Source of the DNA: DAHUYF01 sp963838385
GTDB taxonomy: Bacteria; Pseudomonadota; Alphaproteobacteria; ATCC43930; CGMCC-115725
Direction: 5' to 3'
NCBI GenBank assembly: GCA_963838385.1
Contig: CAWIRE010000002.1
Span: 73,385-137,384, forward strand
Length of the DNA: 64,000 nucleotides
The first letter of the stretch is position 1; every line of letters begins with the position of its first letter. The notes beneath the pieces are model-generated. The model searched no databases, was not told the DNA's origin, and saw only the letters and a program-made list of their open reading frames with translations. A program made the translations under genes and the position numbers. Below are positions 40,899 to 51,160 of this stretch, in pieces.

Positions 40899-42677
40899 AT
40901 GGCGCAGGAACAGACCCGCCGCAGGCTTGCGGCCATCCTCGCGGCCGATGTCGCCGGCTACAGCCGGCTGACCGGAGCGGACGAGGAAGGCACGCTGGCG
41001 CGGCTGCGCGCGCTGCAGGGCGAGCTGATCGCCCCGGTCATCGCCGCGCATCAAGGCCGCATCGTGAAGACCATGGGCGACGGGCTGCTGGCGGAGTTCG
41101 CCAGCGTCGTCGACGCCGTGCGCTCGGCGGTGGCGATGCAGCAGGGCCTCGCCGAGCGCAACGCCGCGCGCGCCGCCGGCGAGCGCCTCGACTTCCGCAT
41201 CGGCATCAACCTCGGCGATGTCGTCGTCGACGGCGACGACATCCTCGGCGACGGCGTCAACATCGCGGCCCGGCTGGAGGCGATCGCCGAGCCCGGCGGC
41301 ATCTGCCTGTCGCGCGCCGCCTACGAGCAAAGCCGCGGCAAGGTCGCGGCGGCCTTCACCGATCTCGGCGAGCACGCGCTCAAGAACATCGCCGAGCCCG
41401 TGCACGTCTATGCCGTGGCGCCGCCCGGCGCGGGCCAGGACCGGCTGGCGGGCGCGCCGCGGTTCTCGCTGGTGGTGCTCCCCTTCGCCAATCTCGGCGG
41501 CGATAAGGAACAGGACTATTTCGTCGACGGCATCACCGAGAACCTGACCACCGACCTCTCGCGCCTGCCGGGCGTCTTCATGATCGGGCGCAACACCGCC
41601 TTCAGCTATCGCGACAAGGCGCTCGACGCCCGACAGATCGGCCGCGAGCTCGGCGTGCGCTACGTGCTGGAAGGCAGCGTGCAGACCAGCCCCAGCCGCA
41701 TCCGGGTCAACGCCCAGCTCATCGACGCCGCCACCGGCGCCCATCTCTGGGCCGAGCGGTTCGACAAGCCGCGCGCCGACCTTTTCGACATGCAGGACGA
41801 GATCACTGCGCGGCTCGCGCACAGTCTCAACATGGAGATCCAGGCGGCCGAGAGCCGCCGGGCGGAGCGCGAGCGGCCCAGCAACATGGATTCGGTCGAT
41901 CTCAGCATGCGCGGCCTAGCCATGTGGAACGAGCCGGTCTCGACGCGCCGTACGCGCACCGCCCGCGGGCTGTTCGAGGCGGCGCTGCGGCTCGACGAGA
42001 GGAATGTGGCGGCGCTGATTGGCCTCGCCGGCACGCTCATGACGGAGGTGATGAGCTTCGCCTCCGAGGAGCGGCCCGAGCAGATCCGCGCCGCGGAGGC
42101 GGCTATCGAGCAGGCGCTGGCGCTGGCGCCCGACTACGCCCAGGCGCATCATTGCCGCGCAAATGTCTTCTATGCCTTGCGCGACCCGGAGGCGGCGCTG
42201 CGCGAATCCGAGATCGCGCTCAGCCTCAACCCCAACTTCGTCTGGTCGCACGCCTTTGCCGGGCTGATGAAGATCTTCCTCGGCCGCGCCGAGGAGACGG
42301 AGGCCGATGTCGCCGCGGCGCTGCGGCTCAGCCCGCGCGAGCCCGGCATCGCCAGCTGGTATCTCTTCATCGGCATCGCGGATCTATGCCTCGGCCGGCT
42401 CGACCGGGCGCTGGCGCAGCTGCGCAGATCGACGGCGCTCAACCCCAGTTTCGGCATCGCCCATATGTTATTGGCGGTCACGCTCGCGCTCGCCGGACGC
42501 AACGCCGAGGCCGCCGCAGCCCGCGCCGCGGGAGAGAAAGTGCTGCCGCATTTCACCATCGCGCGGTTCTGCCGCGAGACGCCCAGCGACAATCCCGTCT
42601 ATCTCGCGCAGCGCGAGCGCATCTGCGAGGGCATGCGCCTGGCCGGCATCCCGGAGGACGTGGCGCCGCCCTCGTAA
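40899..42677 (+). CDS. Class III adenylate cyclase fused to TPR-type sensor region
   Basis: It has 592 residues. The cyclase domain covers residues 5-175: metal Asp17 in ILAADVAGYSRL, IVKTMGDGLLAEF with second metal Asp61 and purine-selecting Lys57, and DGVNIAARLEAIAEPGGICL with the transition-state Asn and Arg. All catalytic residues are present, so cAMP synthesis is likely. Residues 185-300 form a TolB-like periplasmic-type fold (SLVVLPFANLGGDKEQDYFV, DGITENLTTDLSRLPGVFMI, LEGSVQTSPSRIRVNAQLID). The rest is TPR helices (LALAPDYAQAHHCRANVFYA). It is a common alphaproteobacterial architecture; the input signal is unknown. Confidence 0.92.
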   Translation: MAQEQTRRRLAAILAADVAGYSRLTGADEEGTLARLRALQGELIAPVIAAHQGRIVKTMGDGLLAEFASVVDAVRSAVAMQQGLAERNAARAAGERLDFRIGINLGDVVVDGDDILGDGVNIAARLEAIAEPGGICLSRAAYEQSRGKVAAAFTDLGEHALKNIAEPVHVYAVAPPGAGQDRLAGAPRFSLVVLPFANLGGDKEQDYFVDGITENLTTDLSRLPGVFMIGRNTAFSYRDKALDARQIGRELGVRYVLEGSVQTSPSRIRVNAQLIDAATGAHLWAERFDKPRADLFDMQDEITARLAHSLNMEIQAAESRRAERERPSNMDSVDLSMRGLAMWNEPVSTRRTRTARGLFEAALRLDERNVAALIGLAGTLMTEVMSFASEERPEQIRAAEAAIEQALALAPDYAQAHHCRANVFYALRDPEAALRESEIALSLNPNFVWSHAFAGLMKIFLGRAEETEADVAAALRLSPREPGIASWYLFIGIADLCLGRLDRALAQLRRSTALNPSFGIAHMLLAVTLALAGRNAEAAAARAAGEKVLPHFTIARFCRETPSDNPVYLAQRERICEGMRLAGIPEDVAPPS

Positions 42678-42886
42678 GATTCGGCGGCGGTGCGCCGAAC
42701 GGCAAGTCTTCTACGTGACGGGGCGGCGTCGATGCCGCGCGGACGCAAGCACGGCACCCTGAAATTGCCGCGCCCGCCGCGTTGTGCAAATTTCCTAGTC
42801 GTCGGGACGATTTGAGCCCAGAATACGCGACCATAGATTATCACCAGCACATGTAGCATAGCTGCTGACGAGGGGGGCCTCGGCTG

Positions 42887-44992
42887 ATGACCACATCCGG
42901 AAAGCAACGGGTCGCCGTGCTGGGCGGCGGGATCGGCGCGCTTGCAGCCGTCTACAAGCTGACCCAGCAGCCGAACTGGCAGGACCGCTTCGAGATCACC
43001 GTGCACCAGCTCGGCTGGCGTCTGGGCGGCAAGGGCGCCAGCGGCCGCAACGCGGCGTTTCACGACCGCATCGAGGAGCACGGTCTCCATGTCTGGGCCG
43101 GCTTCTACGAGAACGCATTCCGCATGATGAACGACATCTACCGGGATTACGTATGCCCGACCAGCCCGATCAAGTCGATCCAGCAGGCTTTCATCAAGCA
43201 GAACCACGTCTGCCTCGCCGAATTCTACAAGGGCCAGTGGCTCGATTGGGGAATGTATTATGCGCCCAACGATCAATGGCCGGGCGAAGGACCGGGCGCC
43301 CCGCCGACGCTGCTGCAATACCTGATCCTTGTCCTGACGCGGCTGAAGACCATCCATGCCGAGCTGCCGCCTGACATCCGCGGCCTCGTGCCCGCCGCTG
43401 CGCTCGACATTCCCGAGCCCGTTGCCGGCGCGATACCGCAGGCCGCGCCATCACCCTCCCCGGCGCATGGCGACACGCTCCTGCACTACGCCCATGTCAT
43501 CGCCCTCGAAGCTCAGCAGACGCTCGGGGACCTCGTTCATGTCGCCGCCTCGGTCGGCTGGTTCCTGGATCGCTATCACAGCAACGTCATCGCGCGCCTC
43601 GATGCGATCGTCGATTGGGACGACACCGAGCTCAGGCGGATGATCATCTGCCTCGACCTCCTGCGCTGCGTGGCGGCAGCGATGGTGTTCGACGGCGTGC
43701 TCACCGGCGGCTTCGCGGTGGTCGACAAATACGATCTCGTGGAGCTGCTGAAGCGTCATCATCCGCTCGACATCACGATCACCTCGACCCTGCTCGTGTC
43801 GGGCTACGACTATACCTTCGCCTATGAGGGCGGCGATCGGAGCAAGCCGCGGCTTTCCGCGGCCTCCGCCCTCGAGGCGTTCTTCCGGCTGATCTTCACC
43901 TACAAGGGCGCCCTCTTCTTCAAGATGGCGGCGGGCGCCGGCGACATCATCTTCGCCCCGATCTACAAGGTGCTGAAGGACAAGGGCGTCAAGTTCGAGT
44001 TCTTTCACCGCGTCGAGGAGCTGATCCCCAAGGACGGCCGCATCGAACAGATCCGGATAGCGCTGCAGGCGCAGCCGATCGCGCCGGACTACGAGCCTTT
44101 CGTCGACGTGAACGGAATGCCGTGCTGGCCGTCGACGCCGCGCTATGACCTCCTGACCAACGGGCAGGTGCTGAAGGACAAGCAGATCGATCTCGAAGAC
44201 GATTACCAGAGCTACGCCATCGGCGAGCAGATCCTCGCCTGCGGCATCGACTTCGATGCCGTCATCCTCGGCATTCCCCCGGGCGCGCTGACCCGCATCT
44301 GCGCCCGGCTGGCAACGCCGGGCTCGCGGTGGAAGCAGATGCTCGACGCCATCGCGACGGTGAGCACGCAGGCGCTGCAGCTCTGGAGCGACTGCCAATT
44401 GCCGGATTTCGGCGGCCCCTTCGTCGAGAAGCCGGCGCCGCCCGACATCGTCGGCCCGACCTGCACCTCCTTCGAGCCGGCGTTCGACACCTGGTCCGAC
44501 ATGTCGCATCTGCTGGCGCAGGAGAGCTGGGGCCCGACGGGGCCGCAGAACATCGCCTATTTCTGCGCGGTGCTGGCCGATGCGGAGATTCCGCCGGCGG
44601 GCGACCCGCTGCCCGGAGCGACGGCGCTGGTCCGCAGCAACGCGGTCGGCTGGCTCAATCATACGATCGGCGGGCTCTGGCCCGAGGCGGTCGACGCGCA
44701 GGGGTTTCGCTGGTCGCTGCTCCATGCCGCGCCGGGCCGGCTCGGCGAGGACCGGCTCGGCGACCAGTATTGGCGGGCCAACATCTCGGGCTCCGAGCGC
44801 TACGTGCTGAGCCTGCCGGGTACGCTCGAGGACCGGCTGCCGCCGGGCCCGACCGAGTACGGCAATCTCTATCTCGCGGGCGACTGGGTGCGGGTCGCCG
44901 CCTTCAACGCCGGATGCATGGAAGTCGCCGTCATGGGCGGGCTGGGTGCCGGAGCGGCTCTCGCCGGTTCGGATGACGGCGTCGTCGCGTAG
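42887..44992 (+). CDS. Large FAD-dependent oxidoreductase, amine-oxidase/desaturase-like
   Basis: It has 701 residues. The N-terminal dinucleotide fold is VAVLGGGIGALAAVYKLTQQ, followed by VHQLGWRLGGKGASGRNAAF and IEEHGLHVWAGFYENAFRMM, the phytoene-desaturase/protoporphyrinogen-oxidase style. The C-terminal flavin segment is YGNLYLAGDWVRVAAFNAGC MEVAVMGG-like. About 200 residues of extra helical sequence lie in the middle (LLHYAHVIALEAQQTLGDLV, LDAIVDWDDTELRRMIICLD). No signal peptide. The substrate may be a lipid, carotenoid or other hydrophobic molecule. It lies 3 bases before the next gene's ATG, so it is tightly linked with the cyclase-like ATPase that follows. Confidence 0.8.
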   Translation: MTTSGKQRVAVLGGGIGALAAVYKLTQQPNWQDRFEITVHQLGWRLGGKGASGRNAAFHDRIEEHGLHVWAGFYENAFRMMNDIYRDYVCPTSPIKSIQQAFIKQNHVCLAEFYKGQWLDWGMYYAPNDQWPGEGPGAPPTLLQYLILVLTRLKTIHAELPPDIRGLVPAAALDIPEPVAGAIPQAAPSPSPAHGDTLLHYAHVIALEAQQTLGDLVHVAASVGWFLDRYHSNVIARLDAIVDWDDTELRRMIICLDLLRCVAAAMVFDGVLTGGFAVVDKYDLVELLKRHHPLDITITSTLLVSGYDYTFAYEGGDRSKPRLSAASALEAFFRLIFTYKGALFFKMAAGAGDIIFAPIYKVLKDKGVKFEFFHRVEELIPKDGRIEQIRIALQAQPIAPDYEPFVDVNGMPCWPSTPRYDLLTNGQVLKDKQIDLEDDYQSYAIGEQILACGIDFDAVILGIPPGALTRICARLATPGSRWKQMLDAIATVSTQALQLWSDCQLPDFGGPFVEKPAPPDIVGPTCTSFEPAFDTWSDMSHLLAQESWGPTGPQNIAYFCAVLADAEIPPAGDPLPGATALVRSNAVGWLNHTIGGLWPEAVDAQGFRWSLLHAAPGRLGEDRLGDQYWRANISGSERYVLSLPGTLEDRLPPGPTEYGNLYLAGDWVRVAAFNAGCMEVAVMGGLGAGAALAGSDDGVVA

Positions 44993-44995
44993 ACG

Positions 44996-47900
44996 ATGGC
45001 GACCCCCAGCAGACCCGGCGCGGTGCCGGAGCAGGTGAAGGCGCCGACGCCTACGCCAGCTTCATCCCGCACGATCTCCATCGCCGCCTGTTTGCCGGCG
45101 CGGCGCGAAGCGAGGGCAAGACCGTCGCGCTGCGCTCGGTCGGGCTTTGCCTCGACATCGCCGGCTTCACCGCGGTCACGGATCGCCTGGAGAGCGGCCG
45201 CGGCGAAGCCGGCATCGAGGATGTCATCGACGTGCTCAATCGCTGCTTCAAGGCGGTGATCGAGGAAGCGACCGATTTCGGCGGCGAGGTCGCGACCGTC
45301 ACCGGCGACGGGCTGGTGATCCTGTGGCCCTGTGCCGCGCCGGACTCCGATCCCGATCCACTGCCGGAATTGATCGCCGCCAGCCGATGCGCCCTCGGCA
45401 TCCTGGATCGGACGCGGAAGGCAGGAGCGGTCGACGAGAGCCATTTTGCCGTCAAGATCGGCATCGGCGTCGGCCAGGTCTTCATCGGCGAGCTCGAAAG
45501 CAACGCCGTCCGCGGTCAGCTTCTGATCGCGGGTCCCCTGATCACCGATCTCTTTGCCAGCTGCGCGGTCGCGGAGCGCGGGCAAGCGGTGGTGGCGGAA
45601 TCCGCGCGCCATCTCGTCCCCGGCGAGTTCCGTTCGCGGCTGCTGCCCCAGGGCGGCCTGGCGCTCGACGCGGTGACGGGCGAGAGCGACGCGACCGCCG
45701 TCCCGGCTCGGCCCGAAGCGCGCGGGCCCCTCGACCACCGTTGGATTCGGCCGCCGGCGATGCCCGCGCTCATCGACAGCCAGCAACTCGACTGGCTCGC
45801 CGAGTTGCGCGTTGCGACGGTGATGTTCGTGGGCTTTGAAGGTCTGTCCTGCGCCGACGCGGCGTCGTTCGACTTGGTGCGCCGCGCCGCCGCGCGGCTG
45901 GATCGGCTCGTCCACGCCTATTCCGGTCTGCAGGAGAAGGTTCAGATCGACGACAAGGGTCCCCTGTCGCTGATCAGTTTCGGGCTGCCGCCGCGCATCG
46001 GTTCCTATCATCCCGATCAGGCGCTCGCCGCCGCCGTCGCCGCGCGCCGCGCGCTCTGGGAGATCGGCATCACCGCGCGCATCGGCATCGCCACAGGAAA
46101 GATCCTCCGCGGCCCCGTCGGCACGGAAGCGCGACGGGATTTCACCATCTACGGCACGACCGTGCACCGCGCCGTCCGTCTCATGGTCCATGCCTCGGGC
46201 CGGATCCTGTGCGACGAGGAAACCTGCTCCGCTTCGATCCGGGGATACCGCTTCACGGCGCTCGAGCCGCTGCAGCTCAAGGGCATGAGCTCGTCGGCCG
46301 CCGTCTTCGAGCTGATCGCCGACGAGGACCGGCCGCCACAGCCGGCGGCGACGCGGCTGATGGTGGGACGGCAGGAGGAGATGTCGCGGCTGCGCGAGAA
46401 GCTGCTCGATCTCAACGACGGCAGGCCGACGATCAGCGCCCTGGTCGGCGCCGCGGGCATCGGCAAATCGTCGGTCATGCGGGCCGCGATGCAGCAGGCG
46501 CGCGAGCTCGGAATCGAGGTTCTCTATGGCGGCGGCACGCCGCTGACGGTCGGCGCGCCCTACGCGGCCTGGCGCCACGTCTTCCTCGACCTGTTCGGCG
46601 GCCGCGCGGAAGATCCGCTTCCGCTCCAGCGCGAGCGCATTCTCGGTTTCCTGGCCGATGATCCCGAGGCTCTGGCGCTGGCACCGCTGATCGACGCGGT
46701 TGCGCCGGTCGGGATACCGCAAAACGACCTTATCCGCGGGATGGGAGAGCGGGCGCGTGCCATCGCCACGCGAGAGCTGCTGGTCCGCCTGATCGCCCGG
46801 AAGGCCAAGCGCTCCCCGACCCTCCTCGTCTTCGACGACGGTCATTGGCTCGACGACACGTCGACGACGCTGCTCGTCGATCTCTGGCTTGAAGCGACCG
46901 GCGCGGCGGTCTTGATCGCAACGCGGCCCGACGAGGACGGCACGCTGCTCCTGTCCCGGCTCGCGGAGCTCGACACTTTCGAGCGGATCCCGATCAAGGG
47001 CCTGACGGCGAGAGATGCGAAGGCGCTGCTCATGGCGGCGTTCGAGGTCGAACGGCCCTCCGACGAGCTCGCCGACTGGGTTCACCGCGCCACATCGGGA
47101 CATCCTTTGTTCACCACCGAGCTCGCCAAGGTGCTGCGCGAGCGCGGCATCGTCAGCTGCGACGGCAATGCCGCGAAATTTGCCATAGACCGCCGCGAGC
47201 TCGACGCGCTGTCCCTGCCGAGCAGCGTCGAGGCGCTGGTCACCGATCGACTGGATCGGTTGGGCCCGGTCGAGCAGCTCGCCTTCAAGACGGCGAGCAC
47301 GATCGGCATCGATTTCAGCTTCTCGCTGCTGCAGGCGGTCTATCCTCACGACGGGTCCCGGCCGGAGCTGCGGCTCGGTCTCGACCGGCTGATCCGTGCC
47401 GGCCTCATCATCGAGAACGCGGAGAAGGAGGGCGAAAGCGGCGAGCACCTGTCCTTCGCGCACGCCATCTTTCGCCAGGCCGGATACGACCGGCTGCCCT
47501 CGGCGCAGCGACGCGCGCTTCATCTGGCGATCGCGCAGGTGCTCGAGCCCGCCGCCGAGGCCGATCCGCGGCGCAGCTACGCGCTGCTCGCCTTCCACTA
47601 CCGGCTCGCGGGGCACTACGAAAAGGCCTTCCAGTATCTGGATCGTGCCAGCGAAGTGGCGCGGCATGACGGCGCTTTCGGCGTTGCCGCCGAGCTGGCA
47701 CAGCGGGCGCTGAGCATCGTCGAGCTGCCGGAGGCAGTGTCCGCGCATCGCGCCCTGCTGCGGCGCGACTGGCAGATCCGGCTCGCCATATGCCAGATGT
47801 GGCTCGGCGAGATGGATGAGGGACGACGCCTCGGACGCGAGGTGCTTGCGGGGCTGGGCTACGCCTGGCCCGAGCGCGCGGGATCTGCGGCGGTCAAATG

Positions 47901-49128
47901 CGTTGCCGCCATCCTGCGTCAGCTCGGCCGCCGGTTTCGGCCGCCCCAGGCGCCGTCGCCGGAGCGGTTGCGCGAACTCGACGCAGCCGCCCAGGCGGCC
48001 ACCATCGTCATGCTCGCCTATTATTACCACGCCTCCGCGCTGCGGCTGATGCTGGCGGCTCTGCTCGCGGCCGACTTCGCCTCGCAATCCGGCGAGCGCG
48101 TCAACGCGGCCAATGCCTACGGCATTCTTGCCGTGTCGGCAGGCCTGCTTCGTCTCCCCGCGGTGCAGCGGCATCTGCTGCGCCGCTATGAGCGCAATGC
48201 GGCGCTGTGCGGCACGGCCGACGATCGCCGCTTCTACTTTCTTTATACACGCATGCATCACGCGGCCGTCTGCGATTGGGAACGCGTCGACGAGGATGCA
48301 CGCCGGCGCGTCGAGGCCATAGCCGAGTTCGCCGACCCCTATTTCGCCAATGTCGAGCTCACCGCGGACGCCATGGTCCACTATTATCGTGGCCGGTTCG
48401 CGCTGACGCGCGCGGCGTTCGAGGAGTTGCGCCGGCGGGCGGATCGCCAGCACAGCCGTCAGCATCAGGCCTGGGCCAATTATGGTGCCGCCGAGGCGCT
48501 GCTGCCGCTGGGCCTGCTGCACGATGCCATTCTGCTGCTGCTCACCGCGCAAGAGCAGCTCCGCGATCAGCACGACAATCACTCGCGACTGATCTGCGAA
48601 GGCCTCCTGAGCCTCGCCTATCTGCGCCGCGGCGACACGCAGCTCGCCCTCAAGGCGGCGAAAAACGTCGCCGCCCTCGTCCAGAGCACGCCGCCCAACA
48701 ATTATACCTCGCTCGAAGGCTATGCGAGCGCGGTCGAGGTCTGGCTGGGCCTGGCGCATGTGCAACCGGACGAGCGGCGGCGCTACCATCGCGAGGCGGC
48801 ACGCGCGCTCAGGGTTCTGGCCCGCTATGCGATGCTCTATCGGATCGGCCGGCCGCGCCTGTGGCTTTGCCGCGGCTATCTGCACTGGCAGCGCGGCGCG
48901 CCGGCCAAGGCGCGGCGTTGCTGGGCGCGCGCGCTCGCCTGGGCCGAGCGCAATCGCATGCCCTACGAGATCGCTCGCGCGGCGACCGCGCTGGCGACGA
49001 AGGCCCCATCGTCCCCGGCGATGGCGGAGCGCTGGACGGCGCTCGCCGAAGCCGCCTTCCAGCAAACCGGCGCCAGCCGAGATCTCAGTCCCATGGAGAG
49101 AAACGACCATGCCAGCGGGCGAAGCTGA
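44996..49128 (+). CDS. Soluble-adenylyl-cyclase-like protein: two cyclase domains, P-loop NTPase, TPR-like
   Basis: From ATG 44996 the frame must change once near 45040, after which it is open to 49128. The length is one base short of a multiple of three, giving about 1,377 residues. The order is C1 cyclase (LCLDIAGFTAVTDRL and ATVTGDGLVILWP, both metal Asp present), C2 (TVMFVGFEGLSCADAASFDL, ARIGIATGKILRGPVGTEAR), P-loop NTPase (LVGAAGIGKSSVMRAAMQQA; Walker B LLVFDDGHWLDD) and about 500 residues of TPR-like helices. This is the architecture of mammalian soluble adenylyl cyclase and related bacterial proteins. C2 has lost its catalytic motif. It may make cAMP or act as a STAND-type sensor. 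The downstream gene overlaps by 20 bases. Confidence 0.82.
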
Positions 49129-50053
49129 GTACATCTATTTCGGCGGTGCCGCCCTGCCCGCGCCGCCCTACTGCTGCAACGAGGCGCGGTTCATGTCGCT
49201 GCCCTGCGCCGGCGACAGCGCGGCGATCCAGAATTTCGTCGACCGCACGCTCAACGCGGCGACCTCTCCCGGACGCTACCGCATCCTGTCGAAATACGTG
49301 TTTCTCGCGATCATGGCCGCGGCCGACACCGGCTCGGTGACGCCGCCGTTTTCGGCACAGGGCACCATGCCGGAAACCGATATCGGCTTCTGGATCCCGG
49401 TCACCGATGCGCAGCGCCCGTTTTCGGTCTTCTGGTACCCGGCCTATCTTTTCGTCGACAATTGGCTGGCGGTCGTGGGCGGACGGGAGGTCTGGGGTTT
49501 CCCCAAGGCCTGGGCGACCATCGAGGCTTCGCCCGGCGATCCCAGGGATGGCGCCATCGCGGTCTCGACGCTTGCCGTCAAGACACTGGCACCGAAGGCC
49601 CGCGCCACCATGGCGGAGATCTTTCGCTTGACCCCGGGACCATCGGCCGCGGCGGGAAGCGAGCCCGTGGGCGACGAAGGCCTGGCAAGCGCCATCGCAC
49701 GCTTGCTGGCCGGCGATCTCTTCGTTGAGTTGATGGCGGTAATGGCAAGGCTGCTCGAAGCCGGCGGCGCCGGCCTCCCGGGGGCGCCGATGATCCTGCT
49801 CAAGCAGGTCCGCGACGCCGCCTCCCCGGCTGCCGCCAGCTATCGATCCGTGATCATCGCCGATACCACGATCACGGCCGTGGCGGGCAGCCCGTCCATC
49901 AAGGGCGAGCATTGCCTCACGCTCAACGACTTCGCAAGCCAGCCCATCGCCGCCGATCTTGGCCTGGCGCTCGGCGACCAGATGCTGCCCTTCGCGCTCT
50001 GCGCCACGATCGACTTCACCCTCGGTCTCGGAACGCCGGTGGCGCCGGACTGA
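49109..50053 (+). CDS. Acetoacetate decarboxylase family protein
   Basis: It has 314 residues from ATG 49109 (GGAGAG upstream), starting inside the end of the cyclase-like gene. The ADC fold is recognisable: CCNEARFMSLPCAGDSAAIQ, ETDIGFWIPVTDAQRPFSVF, NWLAVVGGREVWGFPKAWAT and YRSVIIADTTITAVAG. The Schiff-base lysine of GFPKK is kept as GFPKA, but the second Lys that lowers its pKa is Ala, so decarboxylation may be impaired or changed; some ADC-fold proteins are aldolase-dehydratases. It is translationally coupled to the cyclase-like protein, implying joint function. Confidence 0.82.
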   Translation: MPAGEAEYIYFGGAALPAPPYCCNEARFMSLPCAGDSAAIQNFVDRTLNAATSPGRYRILSKYVFLAIMAAADTGSVTPPFSAQGTMPETDIGFWIPVTDAQRPFSVFWYPAYLFVDNWLAVVGGREVWGFPKAWATIEASPGDPRDGAIAVSTLAVKTLAPKARATMAEIFRLTPGPSAAAGSEPVGDEGLASAIARLLAGDLFVELMAVMARLLEAGGAGLPGAPMILLKQVRDAASPAAASYRSVIIADTTITAVAGSPSIKGEHCLTLNDFASQPIAADLGLALGDQMLPFALCATIDFTLGLGTPVAPD

Positions 50054-50149
50054 TCGGCGCCGGCCTGTTGGGGGCGGCCCAAGCGCCTTCCACGGAGGAA
50101 CCAATCTCCCGCGCGGCTCGTTCTGCCGAAGGCAGCGCAGGGGGAACGC

Positions 50150-51082
50150 ATGCTGGTTGCACAGCCGGAAAGTCCCGCGAACCAGCGATACGCACGCCAC
50201 CTCGCGGTGGTGATCGCATCCGCCGGCCGCCCGGGCGTGTTGCACGACACGGTGCTCTCCGTCCTGGCTCAGAGTTGCCGTCCGGGACAGCTGATCGTGG
50301 CGGTTGCCGGCGAGCCCGATGTGGCGCCGGCGACGCGCGCGCTGCCCGAAGTCACCGTCCTGTTCTCCGAACGCGGCCTGACCCGCCAGCGCAACCGGGC
50401 GATCGACGCGCTTGATCCGGAAATCGAGATCGTCACCTTCGTCGACGACGATGCCGAGTTGCGGTGGGATTATCTGGGCTGGGTCGAGCGTGCCTTCCGC
50501 ATGTTCCCCGAGATGCTGCTGGCGGACGGCCACGTTGCGGCCGACGGCACGGCCGTCAGGCGCGAGCTGTCCCGGGCCTATGCCAAGCAGCGTCTCGCCG
50601 AGGACGGCTCCTCCTTCGGCAAAGACAGCGACCCGCTCGAGGTCAGGCCCAACGCCGCGCCCCATGGCTGCAATATGAGCGTGCGCCGCGCCGTCTTCCG
50701 CGCCATCCGCTTCGATGAGCGGCTGCCGCTCTATGGCTGGCTCGAGGACACCGATTTCGCCCTCGCCTGCGCCCGCCTCGGCCGCGTCGCGCGCATCGAG
50801 AATTGCCGCATGGTGCATCTGGGCGCGGGCGCGGGCCGGCTCAAAGGCCGGCGCTACGGCTATTCGCAGGTGATGAACCCGATTTACATCTGGCACAAAG
50901 GCACCGGCATGGGCACGAGCAGGCTGGCGAAGCTGCTGCTGTGCGCCCTGCTCGCCAATGGCGGGCGAATGTTCCTGCCCGGGCAGGCGCTCGAGCGCCG
51001 CTCGCGTCTGGTCGGCAACGGCATCGCCTTCGCGCATGTGCTGAGCGGCCGGATCGATCCCGAGCACATCCTCAAGATGTGA
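50150..51082 (+). CDS. Glycosyltransferase family 2
   Basis: It has 310 residues. The GT-A motifs are LAVVIASAGRPGVLHDTVLS, LTRQRNRAIDALDPEIEIVT with FVDDDAELRWDYL (DxD metal motif), HGCNMSVRRAVFRAIRF and YGWLEDTDFALACARLGRVA with the ED catalytic-base region. No membrane helices are clear, although LAKLLLCALLANGGRMFL is amphipathic. It probably transfers a sugar in envelope or small-molecule glycosylation. It is the last gene of the plus-strand cluster, 96 bases after the ADC-like gene, and ends 78 bases before the prophage attachment site. Confidence 0.88.
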   Translation: MLVAQPESPANQRYARHLAVVIASAGRPGVLHDTVLSVLAQSCRPGQLIVAVAGEPDVAPATRALPEVTVLFSERGLTRQRNRAIDALDPEIEIVTFVDDDAELRWDYLGWVERAFRMFPEMLLADGHVAADGTAVRRELSRAYAKQRLAEDGSSFGKDSDPLEVRPNAAPHGCNMSVRRAVFRAIRFDERLPLYGWLEDTDFALACARLGRVARIENCRMVHLGAGAGRLKGRRYGYSQVMNPIYIWHKGTGMGTSRLAKLLLCALLANGGRMFLPGQALERRSRLVGNGIAFAHVLSGRIDPEHILKM

Positions 51083-51128
51083 CTGCCTGCCGAGGGCCCG
51101 CCGCATGCCACGACGATCGAAATGAAAA

Positions 51129-51154
51129 CCCGCAGAAAACCGGTTTCCTGCGGG
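51129..51154 (-). terminator. Terminator of the tRNA-Val gene
   Basis: On the minus strand CCCGCAG...CTGCGGG flanks a second self-complementary AAACCGGTTT, giving a long hairpin followed by TTTTCATTT. It lies just beyond the CCA end of the tRNA fragment, so it was the terminator of the tRNA gene before the prophage separated the two. Confidence 0.7.
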
Positions 51155-51160
51155 TGGAAG

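Noticed and set aside
44869..49134. A 1,421-codon open frame on the minus strand opposite the sAC-like gene
   Set aside because: Codon position bias and domains belong to the plus strand. Long antisense frames are expected in GC-rich genes with few stops, and the translation is Arg/Gly/Ala-rich with no motif.
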